Shown here one piece after another: positions 52,160-60,372 of a stretch of DNA of 64,000 nucleotides. The position numbers and the translations under genes were made by a program. Origin of the DNA: Fervidicoccaceae archaeon (GTDB taxonomy: Archaea; Thermoproteota; Thermoprotei_A; Sulfolobales; Fervidicoccaceae); the NCBI GenBank assembly GCA_038878695.1, contig JAVZVD010000001.1:124001-188000 (forward strand). The letters are read 5' to 3'. A model generated the notes under the pieces. It saw only the letters and a list, made by a program, of their open reading frames with translations. It was not told the DNA's origin and ran no database searches. Numbering within the stretch: the stretch's first letter is position 1; the number at the start of each line of letters is the position of its first letter.

Positions 52160-52480
52160 CGTAAATAAGAATGGCCAGGCGCTCTCCCGAGGCGCTCGGC
52201 TTCTCCTCGTCGCTCGGCCCCCCGGCCCCCGCAAGCCCTCGACCTTGGGGGGCTAAGGGCCGAGGGCCCGCAGGAGCCCGAGCGACGAGGACCCGAAGAT
52301 CCCTCGGAGCTCGAAAGAAGCCGCCGGGTCGCGCGGTGGTCTACGGAGATCGTGTCCCCGAGCTCTCTCCGGAGCTCGGGGGACTCTCTCCGAGCCCCGC
52401 GAGACCGCCTCGGCTTCTCTCTCGCTCCAGGGGACCTCGGGTTTTCGGCCAAGCGCCTCGGGAGAGCGCCTGGCGCGGGG
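52160..52480 (-). ncRNA. candidate structured non-coding RNA of about 310 nt, family unknown
   Basis: Between the DHH gene and polB1. A perfect 21-bp inverted repeat (52175-52195 with 52453-52473) would pair the RNA ends. Inside are a 13-bp stem (52205-52217 with 52278-52290), a 12-bp hairpin (52354-52365 with about 52372-52384), and nested pairs 52291-52296/52437-52442 and 52317-52323/52411-52417. On the minus strand a TATA box TTATATA (about 52501-52508) predicts a start near 52478-52480, and TTCTTATTT follows the 3' arm at 52161-52171. The size resembles SRP or RNase P RNA, but I do not find their conserved motifs. Confidence 0.6.
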
Positions 52481-52709
52481 AAAGATTGAGCGCCATCAAC
52501 TATATAATTAATGCTGAGCTTGTTACCATCTTTTCTCGTGACCAAACGCTTCTTGGTAGCTCTTCAGCCCGGGGATCCTTGTCTAGTCGGCGAAGGTAAT
52601 AACGCTCCTCCCTCTTTATTTCCGCTCTCGAAGGCTGCGAGCTTTATTTTCGACCGCGTCATTGGAGTCTCCCGAGTTGCGAGTGTGAGCTAGCCAGCGG
52701 GATGCTCCT

Positions 52710-55334
52710 ATGATAGCATCGGGCATGCCGAGGATTTCGCCTCTCACCAACTACGCCGAGGTGAGGCGCGAGAGCAAAGCTCGTTGTCGCACCAAGATCG
52801 TGCCGTGGTACGTCGTGACCGACGCGGCGCGCGTGAGCAACGGCTACCTACTGGCGTGCTACTATGACGCGGACAGGAACTCGGCCGTGCTGGCGTTTTA
52901 CGACGTGGACGAACGCAGAGTGAAGTACTGGTTCGACAAGTCGGGCCACAAGCCCTACTTCCTAGTGAGAGAGAGAAACGGCGAGATCATTAAGAAAATT
53001 CCGCAGAACCTGAGGCAGAGGATCGTCGAGACGGAACTCGTGAAGAAGTTCGACCTCCTCAGGTCGAAGCACGAGATCCTCACGAGAGTGAAGGTGTCGG
53101 ATCCTCTAGCGGTCAGAGAGTTGAGAGGGTATTTCGCTGCAACGTGGGAGAGCGATATAAAATATCACCAGAACTACATCTACGACCTAGGCCTTGTCCC
53201 AGGGACCAGGTACGAAGTTAGAGAGAAGCTCCTCGTGCCCAAGCTCGATTCGATTGAGTCATTGGAACTCGACGAGCTGATGGGGGAGGCCGGCAGCCTC
53301 TCGAAAGACGTGATGAGGGGTCTGGCCTCGATATTGGAGTCCGAGCCCCCGATGCCCACCATGGTCGCGCTCGACGTGGAGGTATTCACCCCGTTGGAGG
53401 GCCGAGTGCCCGATCCTAAGACGGCACCTTATCCCGTGATCAGCGCCGCGCTGGTCGACTCCGACGGCAGGAAGATCGTACTAATGCTGAGCCACGAGCG
53501 ACTCAGAGGTCTGCGGGCGGACGAGCTAAGAGACTTCGAGCTCTTGCTCTTCGATAGTGAGGCGGCGCTCCTCGAGGCCCTCTTCGCGGAGCTCTCGAAT
53601 TATCCTGTCGTCTTTACGTTCAACGGCGACAACTTCGATTTGCCGTACCTCCTAAGACGAGCGGAGAGGTTAGGCTTCAGACCCGAGGAGGCTCCCATAA
53701 GGAGAGCTCAAGATTACTACACGTTTAAGACGGGTATTCACATAGACCTCTATCACGTCTTCGACAACAAGGCGTTGAAGACCTACGCTTTCGGTGGCAC
53801 ATATAGAGAGACCACTCTGGACGCCGTGGCTCGGGCCCTACTCGGGGTCGGAAAGCTAGAAACCGGAGAAGTAGTGAGCCAATTATCTGCCGAGGAGCTG
53901 GCCCGCTACAATCTCAACGACGCTCTATTGACGCTTAGACTGGCAATGTGGAGAGGGGGCCTAACGTGGAAGCTACTCGTGGTTCTCTCTAGGCTCGCCA
54001 AGACCTGCGTGGAAGATCTGTCTCGTTCTCAGATCAGTGCCTGGATCAGGAACATGTTGTACTGGGAACACAGGAGAAGAGGCTATCTCATTCCTCGGCG
54101 CGAGGACCTGCTGCGCGAGAAGGGAGAAACGAAGAGCAAGGCAGCTATCAAGGGCAAGAAGTACGCTGGAGCCATAGTCTTAGATCCTCCAGTAGGAGTT
54201 TTCTTTGATGTGCGGGTGCTAGACTTCGCCAGCCTGTATCCCTCTATCATTAAGCTCTGGAACCTCAGCTACGAGACCGTGAACCCCAGCTACGAGTGCC
54301 GCAGCGTTCGAGAAGTACCCGAAGTGGGGCACAGAGTCTGTCTGGACAGAGAGGGCATAATGTCGAGCATCATAGGGGCGCTCAGGGACCTCAGGGTCAA
54401 GGTGTACAAGAGGAGAAGCAAAGCCGAGGGTTTGCCGGAGGACAAGCGTCAGTGGTACTCCGTCGTCCAGTCCTCTCTCAAGGTCTTTCTCAATGCGAGC
54501 TACGGAGTCTTCGGGAGCGAAAGCTTCGCCCTCTACACGCCGCCCGTGGCCGAGAGCGTTACGGCTGTGGGCAGATACCTCGTCAAGCGGACCCTCGAGA
54601 AGGCCTCGCGGCTCGGCTTATTGGTGATATATGGAGACACTGACAGCATGTTTGTATGGAGCCCGAGCGAAGAACTTCTCGAGAACTTCATCGAGGAGAT
54701 AGAGCGGGAGAGTGGGTTGGACTTAGAGGTCGATAAAGTCTTCAAGTATGTGGCTTTCAGCGGCCTCAAGAAGAACTACCTGGGGCTCACGAGGGAGAGC
54801 GAGGTGATCATCAAGGGCCTGCTCGGCAAGAAGAGGAATCAACCGCCCTTCGTGAAGAGGGCCTTCGAGGAGGTCATAAGAGAGCTATCCTTGATCGAGA
54901 GGCCCGAAGACTTCGAACGTAGGAAGAGCGAGATCGTCGGAAGGATCAAGAGAGTCTTCGATGCGCTCAGAAATCGTGAGTACACGCTTAACGAGTTAGC
55001 GTTCAATGTAATAATCAGCAAGCCTCTAGACGAATACGATAAGAATACGCCGCAGCACGTCAAGGCCGCCGAGATGTTGCGTGCTTTGGGGCGGAGGGTT
55101 GGGAAGGGCGACATCATCTCTTACGTGAAGGTAAGAGGGAGGGAGGGCGTGAAGCCGGTTCAGCTAGCCAAGCTTGCTGAGATAGACTTCGGGAAATACG
55201 TGGAGGTTCTGAGGTCTACATTCGAGCAGGTGCTGTTGGCACTCAACGTCGAGTGGAAAGAGATAGAAGGCGTGCTCAGGTTGGAATACTACATGAACTT
55301 GACGCCCACCTCGGGGGATTTCGAGCGGCGCTGA
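52710..55334 (+). CDS. family B DNA polymerase (PolB1-like)
   Basis: 874-residue replicative-type DNA polymerase. Exonuclease motif I is VALDVEVFTP near 222, Exo II is FTFNGDNFDLPYL near 305. Motif A is DFASLYPSIIK near 510, motif B KVFLNASYGVFG near 590 and motif C VIYGDTDSMF near 640. The length and motifs resemble Sulfolobus Dpo1/PolB1. It is distinct from the PolB3-like enzyme at 4.9 kb. ATG 52710 lies about 70 nt after the TATA-like GCTTTATTTTC. ATG 52725 is possible. A roughly 13-bp gap follows to the convergent kinase-like gene. Confidence 0.95.
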   Translation: MIASGMPRISPLTNYAEVRRESKARCRTKIVPWYVVTDAARVSNGYLLACYYDADRNSAVLAFYDVDERRVKYWFDKSGHKPYFLVRERNGEIIKKIPQNLRQRIVETELVKKFDLLRSKHEILTRVKVSDPLAVRELRGYFAATWESDIKYHQNYIYDLGLVPGTRYEVREKLLVPKLDSIESLELDELMGEAGSLSKDVMRGLASILESEPPMPTMVALDVEVFTPLEGRVPDPKTAPYPVISAALVDSDGRKIVLMLSHERLRGLRADELRDFELLLFDSEAALLEALFAELSNYPVVFTFNGDNFDLPYLLRRAERLGFRPEEAPIRRAQDYYTFKTGIHIDLYHVFDNKALKTYAFGGTYRETTLDAVARALLGVGKLETGEVVSQLSAEELARYNLNDALLTLRLAMWRGGLTWKLLVVLSRLAKTCVEDLSRSQISAWIRNMLYWEHRRRGYLIPRREDLLREKGETKSKAAIKGKKYAGAIVLDPPVGVFFDVRVLDFASLYPSIIKLWNLSYETVNPSYECRSVREVPEVGHRVCLDREGIMSSIIGALRDLRVKVYKRRSKAEGLPEDKRQWYSVVQSSLKVFLNASYGVFGSESFALYTPPVAESVTAVGRYLVKRTLEKASRLGLLVIYGDTDSMFVWSPSEELLENFIEEIERESGLDLEVDKVFKYVAFSGLKKNYLGLTRESEVIIKGLLGKKRNQPPFVKRAFEEVIRELSLIERPEDFERRKSEIVGRIKRVFDALRNREYTLNELAFNVIISKPLDEYDKNTPQHVKAAEMLRALGRRVGKGDIISYVKVRGREGVKPVQLAKLAEIDFGKYVEVLRSTFEQVLLALNVEWKEIEGVLRLEYYMNLTPTSGDFERR

Positions 55335-55345
55335 GGAGTGGCAAC

Positions 55346-56497
55346 TCAGAGAGCTTCGATCTTCTTCACGGCGAACTCGCCGTAGCCCACCACAACCCTC
55401 TTGTAGCCCGAGAACTTCTTACTCAGTTCCCAGTCGTCGAGATCTACGAAAAGCTTATCGATTTTGGCTAGCTTACTCCACGCCGAGACTATTATCAGCG
55501 AGTCCGGGTCTATCTTAGATAGCACGCGCTTAGTGAGAGCCCCCGAGCCTCTCCCTAGCACGAAGCCTGATCGCCCGAGAGGGGACACCACCAGCTTCAC
55601 TGGGCCTGACCAGCTCTCGACTATCGAGCTCAGCTCACGCGACTCGCAGCTCGCGCAGAAGAGGTCGGGCGGGTTACCGCAGGCCAGACCAATGAGAGGC
55701 TTGCTCCAACCTAATCTCTCGGCCACTTTTCGGACCGTAGAGCCCGGGCCCAAAAGTACGAGGTCGCCGGGCTCCAAGAGCTCTCTAGCGACGAACTCGG
55801 CCACGGCCTCTTTCTCCTCGTCTGTACCGGAGTAGAGTTCTTTCGTGAATTGATGGAAGCCCTCCGAGGTCTCCAGCGTATTGACCGGCAGTACGTCTAT
55901 GACTTCGAAGAGGCCCCGAGCCAGGGAGGCCTCGTTCACGAGAACTATCTCTGATTCGCTCACGTGGGCCGAGTCCTCGAGGTAAGCCACGAGCAACTCA
56001 ACTGCCGCCCTTAACGATCGAGCGAAGACGCCGCTGTAGGTTTTCGTCCCCCCTGGCACCCCAACGAGAGGCTTATCGGAGCCTAGGCTCCTCGCTACCA
56101 GGTGAGCGGTGCCGTCTCCTCCGACGAAGAAAATGACGTCGGTCGTCGAGCCTATCGTCCTGGCGGCGATCTCCATATGAGCCGGGGTCGTTGGCGTGGA
56201 CCCGTCGTAAACATCGATTATCTCCGCTTCGAGCTTCACGCCAGCGCGGCTGAGGGCCTCTTCTCCCAGAAATCCGTTGGGCATTACTATCTCGAGCTCC
56301 GCTCTCTCGCTTCTCTGGCGTCGCTCGAGGACTGAGCCAAGCTCCCTCAGGAAGAGAGCTGCTCTCTTGAGGGCGGGGCCCACGCTAGGGCTTATCTCGA
56401 GGGGGATGTCATCGCTGCCAGGCAGACCGAGCCTGCCGCCTATACCGGCTATGGGATTCACCAGGAAGCCGACTCGCCTCCTCTCGCGCGACATCAC
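55346..56497 (-). CDS. ATP-NAD kinase-like protein (COG3199 type)
   Basis: 383-residue member of the NAD kinase/diacylglycerol kinase superfamily. VGFLVNPIAGIGGRLGLPGS at the N-terminus and VIFFVGGDGTAHLVARSLG near 120 (GGDGT motif) are the nucleotide-binding signatures; GVPGGTKTYSGVFA near 145 follows. The family is annotated as ATP-NAD kinase-like; enzymatic activity has rarely been shown. The protein is divergent from a methyltransferase gene, with about 80 bp between them. Start ATG 56497 or the one 3 bp later. Confidence 0.82.
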   Translation of the reverse strand: MMSRERRRVGFLVNPIAGIGGRLGLPGSDDIPLEISPSVGPALKRAALFLRELGSVLERRQRSERAELEIVMPNGFLGEEALSRAGVKLEAEIIDVYDGSTPTTPAHMEIAARTIGSTTDVIFFVGGDGTAHLVARSLGSDKPLVGVPGGTKTYSGVFARSLRAAVELLVAYLEDSAHVSESEIVLVNEASLARGLFEVIDVLPVNTLETSEGFHQFTKELYSGTDEEKEAVAEFVARELLEPGDLVLLGPGSTVRKVAERLGWSKPLIGLACGNPPDLFCASCESRELSSIVESWSGPVKLVVSPLGRSGFVLGRGSGALTKRVLSKIDPDSLIIVSAWSKLAKIDKLFVDLDDWELSKKFSGYKRVVVGYGEFAVKKIEAL

Positions 56498-56580
56498 GAT
56501 TAGCTCACCGACCGGCCTCAGCGCTCTACTGGTTTTAGCTCTGCTGGAGCGTTATAAGATGAGGCCTCGGGGCCTCCCGC

Positions 56581-57525
56581 TTGTCCATCATCGATGGCCT
56601 AAGCTCGGTGGAGCTTGCGCGCTATTACAGCAGCGGACGCATGGAGCAGATAACGTTCGAGGACTTCGTGGCATATAGTTCCGGAGTAGAGCACGTCAAG
56701 ATAGGCGGCGAGGTGCTGCGGCTCAAGATAGAGCCTCCTAGCTCTCTCGAGCCCGAGGACTTCACGTTGGAGAGCACCACCGTGTGGAGCTTCCCGGAGA
56801 GAGGCAAGTGGGCCACGCACGCTCACAATGCGCGCTACAGAGGCAATTGGGCCCCGCAGGTCCCGCGCAACCTGATCCTGAGGTACACCGAGCCCGGCGA
56901 CCTGGTCCTCGACCCGTTCGTCGGGAGCGGCACGACTCTCATCGAGTGCGTCCTGTTGAAGAGGCGTTGTATTGGAGTCGATATCAACATCAACGCCGTC
57001 ATGTTAACGTGGAGCAGGCTCCAGCACTTAGAGGAGGCGAGACAACGCGTCAGGCTCTACGTGGGGGACGCGAGGAACCTGGAGGCAATCGAGGATTCAA
57101 GCGTAGACCTCATAGTGACGCACCCGCCCTACGCCAACATCATCAGATACAGCGAGAGGGGGTGCTCAAAAGGCGACCTTAGCCACGCTGGGACCATTGA
57201 GGAGTTCGTGCGCGATATGAGAGACGTGGCCAAAGAGATGTTCAGAGTGTTGAGGCCCGGCGGACACGCCGCCGTAATGATCGGCGACACCAGGCGCAGA
57301 AAATTCATCGTCCCGGTGAGCTATAGGGTCCTCGACGTCTTCCTATCGGAGGGCTTCGCCATCAGAGAGCACATAATAAAGGTGCAGCACAACATGCGAG
57401 GAACCAAGAAGTGGGCGAGGCGCGACAGGGATTTCCTGTTATTGGCGCACGAGCACATATTCGTCTTCAGAAAACTCGCCGAGGGCGAGGAAAAGCTCTA
57501 CAAGCTGAGCCTCAAGTGGTGGTAG
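56581..57525 (+). CDS. DNA methyltransferase (N4/N6 amino-methylase type)
   Basis: 314-residue SAM-dependent methylase. Motif I is LVLDPFVGSGTTLIE near residue 112 and motif IV is VTHPPYANIIRYS near 178, the catalytic loop of amino-methyltransferases (usually D/N/S-PPY; here H-PPY). Motif I precedes IV without a long domain between them. No restriction endonuclease gene is seen beside it, so it could be solitary. RNA substrates cannot be excluded since H-PPY also occurs in RNA methyltransferases. TTG 56581 starts it, with a GGCCTCCC context. Confidence 0.78.
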   Translation: MSIIDGLSSVELARYYSSGRMEQITFEDFVAYSSGVEHVKIGGEVLRLKIEPPSSLEPEDFTLESTTVWSFPERGKWATHAHNARYRGNWAPQVPRNLILRYTEPGDLVLDPFVGSGTTLIECVLLKRRCIGVDININAVMLTWSRLQHLEEARQRVRLYVGDARNLEAIEDSSVDLIVTHPPYANIIRYSERGCSKGDLSHAGTIEEFVRDMRDVAKEMFRVLRPGGHAAVMIGDTRRRKFIVPVSYRVLDVFLSEGFAIREHIIKVQHNMRGTKKWARRDRDFLLLAHEHIFVFRKLAEGEEKLYKLSLKWW

Positions 57526-57571
57526 AGCAAGGCTGCGTTAATAAGTAGGAAGAACGAACACCCGTCGGAGA

Positions 57572-57661
57572 GCCGCCGTAGCTCAGCGGGTAGGCCTGCG
57601 CGGGGCTTAAAGCGCCGGCCTTGTAAGCCGGTGGTCGCGGGTTCGAATCCCGCCGGCGGCT
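57572..57661 (+). tRNA. tRNA-Thr (TGT) with a 17-nt D-arm intron
   Basis: Acceptor GCCGCCG pairs with CGGCGGC at the 3' end, discriminator T, no encoded CCA. Anticodon stem CCGGCCTTGTAAGCCGG gives anticodon TGT. T arm GCGGGTTCGAATCCCGC is standard. The D arm is interrupted: after G22 comes a 17-nt insert (57594-57610), without which the D stem GCTC/GAGC pairs. The mature RNA is 73 nt. D-arm introns require the archaeal splicing endonuclease. Confidence 0.9.
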
Positions 57662-58040
57662 CTAGTGGCGTCCATGTGAACTGGAACCTTTCACTTCGAG
57701 CCTTCTCGACTCATCGAGTGAGAGAGCCTCTCGAGATCTCGCCGACCCCCCACGAGGCGCAACTCTCGTCGCGACCCTCACAACGTGAGCACACAAAAAA
57801 CCCTTCAATAGAGGCTACGCCCGCGCCCTCGCTAGCTTAAGCACCAATATGTTGCGCGCGTTTGAGTCGATGCCGAACTAACGCGGTCTCCGGGACTTTT
57901 GCTAACGTATCGGCGAGGAGAGGGCCCAATCTTCATGGGAGAATCTTCGCCGAGTAGTTGGCGAACGCTCGAGCGCAATCTTTATTAATAGGATAGGCGA
58001 GGGTCGAGCAACCACATAGCGTAGCACGAGATGGAAAAGT
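57662..58040. other. gene-free stretch between tRNA-Thr and ssb
   Basis: I see no supported gene here. It contains a short inverted repeat near 57706-57725, an A6 run near 57790, and a TATA-like CTTTATTAATAG near 57978-57990 about 55 nt ahead of ssb, which is the likely ssb promoter. Confidence 0.4.
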
Positions 58041-58490
58041 TTGAATATAGCCGAGAGTTCTGGAGGAACTAAAAAGATATCCCAATTGAAAGAAGGCGAG
58101 CAGGACGTTGCGGTCAAGGGAAGAGTGATAGAGGCGGGCGAGCCCAGGACTATAATAACGAAGCGGGGCCAGCGCACAATAAGCGATGCCGTGTTGGGGG
58201 ACGAGACTGGGCGCGTCCGCGTGACATTATGGGGAGATAAGGCAGGCAGCCTCGAAGCGGGCCAAGCAGTGAAGATAGAGGGGGCCTGGACCACCGCCTT
58301 TAAGGGCAAAGTTCAGCTCAACGTCGGCGCGAGATCCAAGATCGAGGCCCTAGAAAATTCCGAGGCTCCCGAAGCAGACGAGATCCCGGAGAACGAGCCG
58401 AAAGCGACGAGCGGATTTTCCGGCGGATTTGAGGGGAGGCCAGCGGGGAGGAGCTTCCGTGGGCCTCCCAGGAGAAGGCGACAGTGGTGA
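58041..58490 (+). CDS. ssb: crenarchaeal single-stranded DNA-binding protein
   Basis: 149 residues. A single OB fold occupies about 12-95 (KGRVIEAGEPRTIITKRGQR, LGDETGRVRVTLWGDKAG). An acidic linker and a glycine/arginine-rich tail (GFEGRPAGRSFRGPPRRRR) follow. This is the simple one-OB crenarchaeal SSB design, like Sulfolobus SSB. It coats ssDNA in replication and repair. TTG 58041 is used. The next gene overlaps its stop. Thermoproteales are known to lack this SSB, which is informative for taxonomy. Confidence 0.9.
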   Translation: MNIAESSGGTKKISQLKEGEQDVAVKGRVIEAGEPRTIITKRGQRTISDAVLGDETGRVRVTLWGDKAGSLEAGQAVKIEGAWTTAFKGKVQLNVGARSKIEALENSEAPEADEIPENEPKATSGFSGGFEGRPAGRSFRGPPRRRRQW

Positions 58491-58780
58491 GCTCCGTGGA
58501 GTACGAGAAGGTCAAAGACAAAATATACGTCAAGCGAGGACAGAGCGTTGGAATGACTGACGAGAACTTCGTTGTGGCTCTCAGCGACGAAGACGTCTAC
58601 GAGCTCTCTCCGGCCGCCTACTACATTTGGGAGCTTATGGAAGGCGATAAGACGGTAGAGCAGGTGGTTGCGCGCATAGTAGAGGAGCTGGAGATGAGTC
58701 CGGAGGAGCTTAAAGAGCCTGTAGCAGCGATGGTAGAGAAACTAGCCGAAGTAGGTCTCCTAGAGGAGCTCGAAGGATAA
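58487..58780 (+). CDS. PqqD-like small protein
   Basis: About 97 residues. ALSDEDVYELSPAAYYIWEL and MEGDKTVEQVVARIVEEL match the PqqD-type fold, which in RiPP pathways binds precursor peptides. The C-terminal helix (VAAMVEKLAEVGLLEELEG) is typical. No radical SAM maturase or precursor gene is near. The gene overlaps ssb (GTGA at 58487), so it may be translated from the ssb mRNA. GTG 58484 is an alternative start. The role is unknown. Confidence 0.75.
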   Translation: MSSVEYEKVKDKIYVKRGQSVGMTDENFVVALSDEDVYELSPAAYYIWELMEGDKTVEQVVARIVEELEMSPEELKEPVAAMVEKLAEVGLLEELEG

Positions 58781-58919
58781 TCTTCTGCGGAGAGTTCTCG
58801 TGGCGAGTAGCCGATAAATCGACCACGCGGTCGGCGAGCGCCGGTTTTTCACCGCCGCTCCAGACGCTTTAAATTAAATAGCCCTCTCTATACTAAAAAC
58901 CAGGCTGGCGGGGTAAAAC

Positions 58920-59063
58920 AGCGGGGTAGGGCAGCCAGGCAGCCCGCGGGAGGAGGGGGGGAACCCTCCCGCGAAGCTCATAAGCGGCTGCTCGCTCGGA
59001 GAAACCCCGAGGTCGGTGGTTCAAAGCCGAGCCATAGGCTCGGTGAGAATCCACCCCCCGCTA
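58920..59063 (+). tRNA. initiator tRNA-Met (CAT) with three introns
   Basis: Acceptor AGCGGGG/CCCCGCT with A1-T72 marks an archaeal initiator. D arm is GGGC/GCCC. Removing three segments restores a 74-nt cloverleaf: intron 1 58951-58975 (25 nt) between positions 30 and 31; intron 2 58983-59003 (21 nt) after A37; intron 3 about 59026-59049 (24 nt) in the T loop. Mature anticodon arm CGGGG-CTCATAA-CCCCG has the three G-C pairs of initiators, and the T arm reads GGTGG-TTCAAAT-CCACC. Intron 1 and intron 3 form hairpins. Confidence 0.9.
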
Positions 59064-59650
59064 TCACGCGGGGCCCCGCCGCCAAGCTCTTCGGCGCACT
59101 CTTCGTTTATCGCGCGATCCGCTCTCTCGGCGAATTCGGCGCACTTGTCTCTCAACTCATCAAGAGTCAACGTCTTCTCCAGGCTATCGCACCAGCGGGG
59201 CAGCAGCGAATAACCGCGCGCTCTCCCCACCGATTCAACGAAGATCACGTGAGGCGCGGCGCCGCGCATCGGCACGAGCTCGACCTCTCTGGTAGCGTTT
59301 ATCAAGCTCTCCTCGACCTCGCGATAGCTGCGGAGTTCCCCTCTCAGCTCGCGTTTAATACTCACGAGAGACCCCTTGGGCAACAGTGCGCGAGCGACGC
59401 AGAGCAGAGACCTCAGGCTCGGCAGAAGCGGCAGAATTCGAGCAGCGCCAGCGAGACGAGTTTTCAGCAATACTCCGTAGGCCTTATAGGAGTTGATCCT
59501 CGTGTAAACCACGGCAGCTCCTCGATGGGAGATCTCTATCGAGATGCCCGAGTCCTTAGGAAAGAGCGCGTCGGCTACCTCCAGGGCGGCTTCTCTCTCG
59601 CGTCCGACCTTACTCGTGACGATCAGCGCCCACCGAGCGGCGCCGCTCAC
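59021..59650 (-). CDS. THUMP-domain RNA-binding protein (Tan1-like)
   Basis: 209 residues. ARWALIVTSKVGREREAALE at the start is a typical THUMP-family opening, continuing through VVYTRINSYKAYGVLLKTRL and ending the domain near 170. Archaeal COG1818 proteins are relatives of Tan1, which helps N4-acetylate tRNA cytidine. The C-terminal 14 codons lie antisense to the 3' end of the initiator tRNA gene, including its T-loop intron, so the annotated end should be treated with care. It overlaps the nth gene by about 41 bp. Confidence 0.72.
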   Translation of the reverse strand: MSGAARWALIVTSKVGREREAALEVADALFPKDSGISIEISHRGAAVVYTRINSYKAYGVLLKTRLAGAARILPLLPSLRSLLCVARALLPKGSLVSIKRELRGELRSYREVEESLINATREVELVPMRGAAPHVIFVESVGRARGYSLLPRWCDSLEKTLTLDELRDKCAEFAERADRAINEECAEELGGGAPRDSGGWILTEPMARL

Positions 59651-60359
59651 GTCCTATACCTCGGCGACGCGCTGAGCCTCTGAGCGCGTACTCGCAGTAA
59701 GAGCGCAAGGGGCAGTTCGTACAATGCGGATCTCTAGGTCTGCAAAATCTTCTCCCGACCTCTATGAGGCCCAGATGGGCCTCTTCGACTTCGGTAACAC
59801 GATAGTCCGAAGCTCTGGCCCAGAGCTCTGAAGTTTCGTCATAGCTCGCCCGGCGACCGAGCAACCTCATTGTTATCCGCACGATGTGCCTGTCCACGGG
59901 CATCACTGGGCGCCTACAATGAAAGAGCAGATATATGTCGGCCGTCTTGCGCCCTACTCCGGGCAACTCCATTAGAGATCTTCTAGCCTTGTCGACCTCT
60001 TCTGCGCACACTTCCTCGAGCAGTCTCGCGTTGACCGCGAGACGCACGGAGAGGTCTTTCAAATTAGACGCCCTCACATTGTGCAGTCCAGCCGGCTCGA
60101 TCAAACGCGCAATCTCCTCGAGAGGGGTAGCCGCCAGCGCCTCGGGGCTGGTTAGGCCGGCATCGATTAGGTTCTCCAGCGCCCTGCTCGAATTCTTATC
60201 GCTCGTGTTCTGGCTGAGCACCGCCCCCACGAGAAGCACGAAAGGACCGCGACCACGCGCCCGCAGCACGGAGAAGCCCTCTACTCTTAGCCTGAGCGAG
60301 GCGAGCGCCGCGTTGAGCGCTCGGCGCGCTCTTTCGATCTCTTCGCGAGCTGGGCTCAC
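59610..60359 (-). CDS. endonuclease III-type DNA glycosylase
   Basis: 249-residue base-excision repair enzyme. A helix-hairpin-helix motif LPGVGRKTADIYLLF near 135 contains the catalytic Lys. VDRHIVRITMRLLG near 157 contains the catalytic Asp. The C-terminal CRPRDPHCTNCPLRSYC is the C-x6-C-x2-C-x5-C [4Fe-4S] cluster. The overall layout fits the Nth/MutY superfamily, and the K-D pair indicates bifunctional Nth-like activity. GTG 60359 starts it; the last 41 bp overlap the THUMP gene. Confidence 0.9.
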   Translation of the reverse strand: MSPAREEIERARRALNAALASLRLRVEGFSVLRARGRGPFVLLVGAVLSQNTSDKNSSRALENLIDAGLTSPEALAATPLEEIARLIEPAGLHNVRASNLKDLSVRLAVNARLLEEVCAEEVDKARRSLMELPGVGRKTADIYLLFHCRRPVMPVDRHIVRITMRLLGRRASYDETSELWARASDYRVTEVEEAHLGLIEVGRRFCRPRDPHCTNCPLRSYCEYALRGSARRRGIGRERRRSVGADRHE

Positions 60360-60372
60360 GTCGAGCGTTCCT

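Noticed and set aside
52160-52480. Firm assignment as SRP RNA or RNase P RNA
   Set aside because: Size and end pairing fit, but the SRP helix 8 loop and the RNase P core motif were not found on either strand.
52075-52545. N-terminal extension of the DHH protein to 505 residues
   Set aside because: This open frame runs through the palindromic GC-rich stretch with no family homology; GTG 52074 gives the canonical start of the DHH fold, and the upstream DNA is better explained as a structured RNA.
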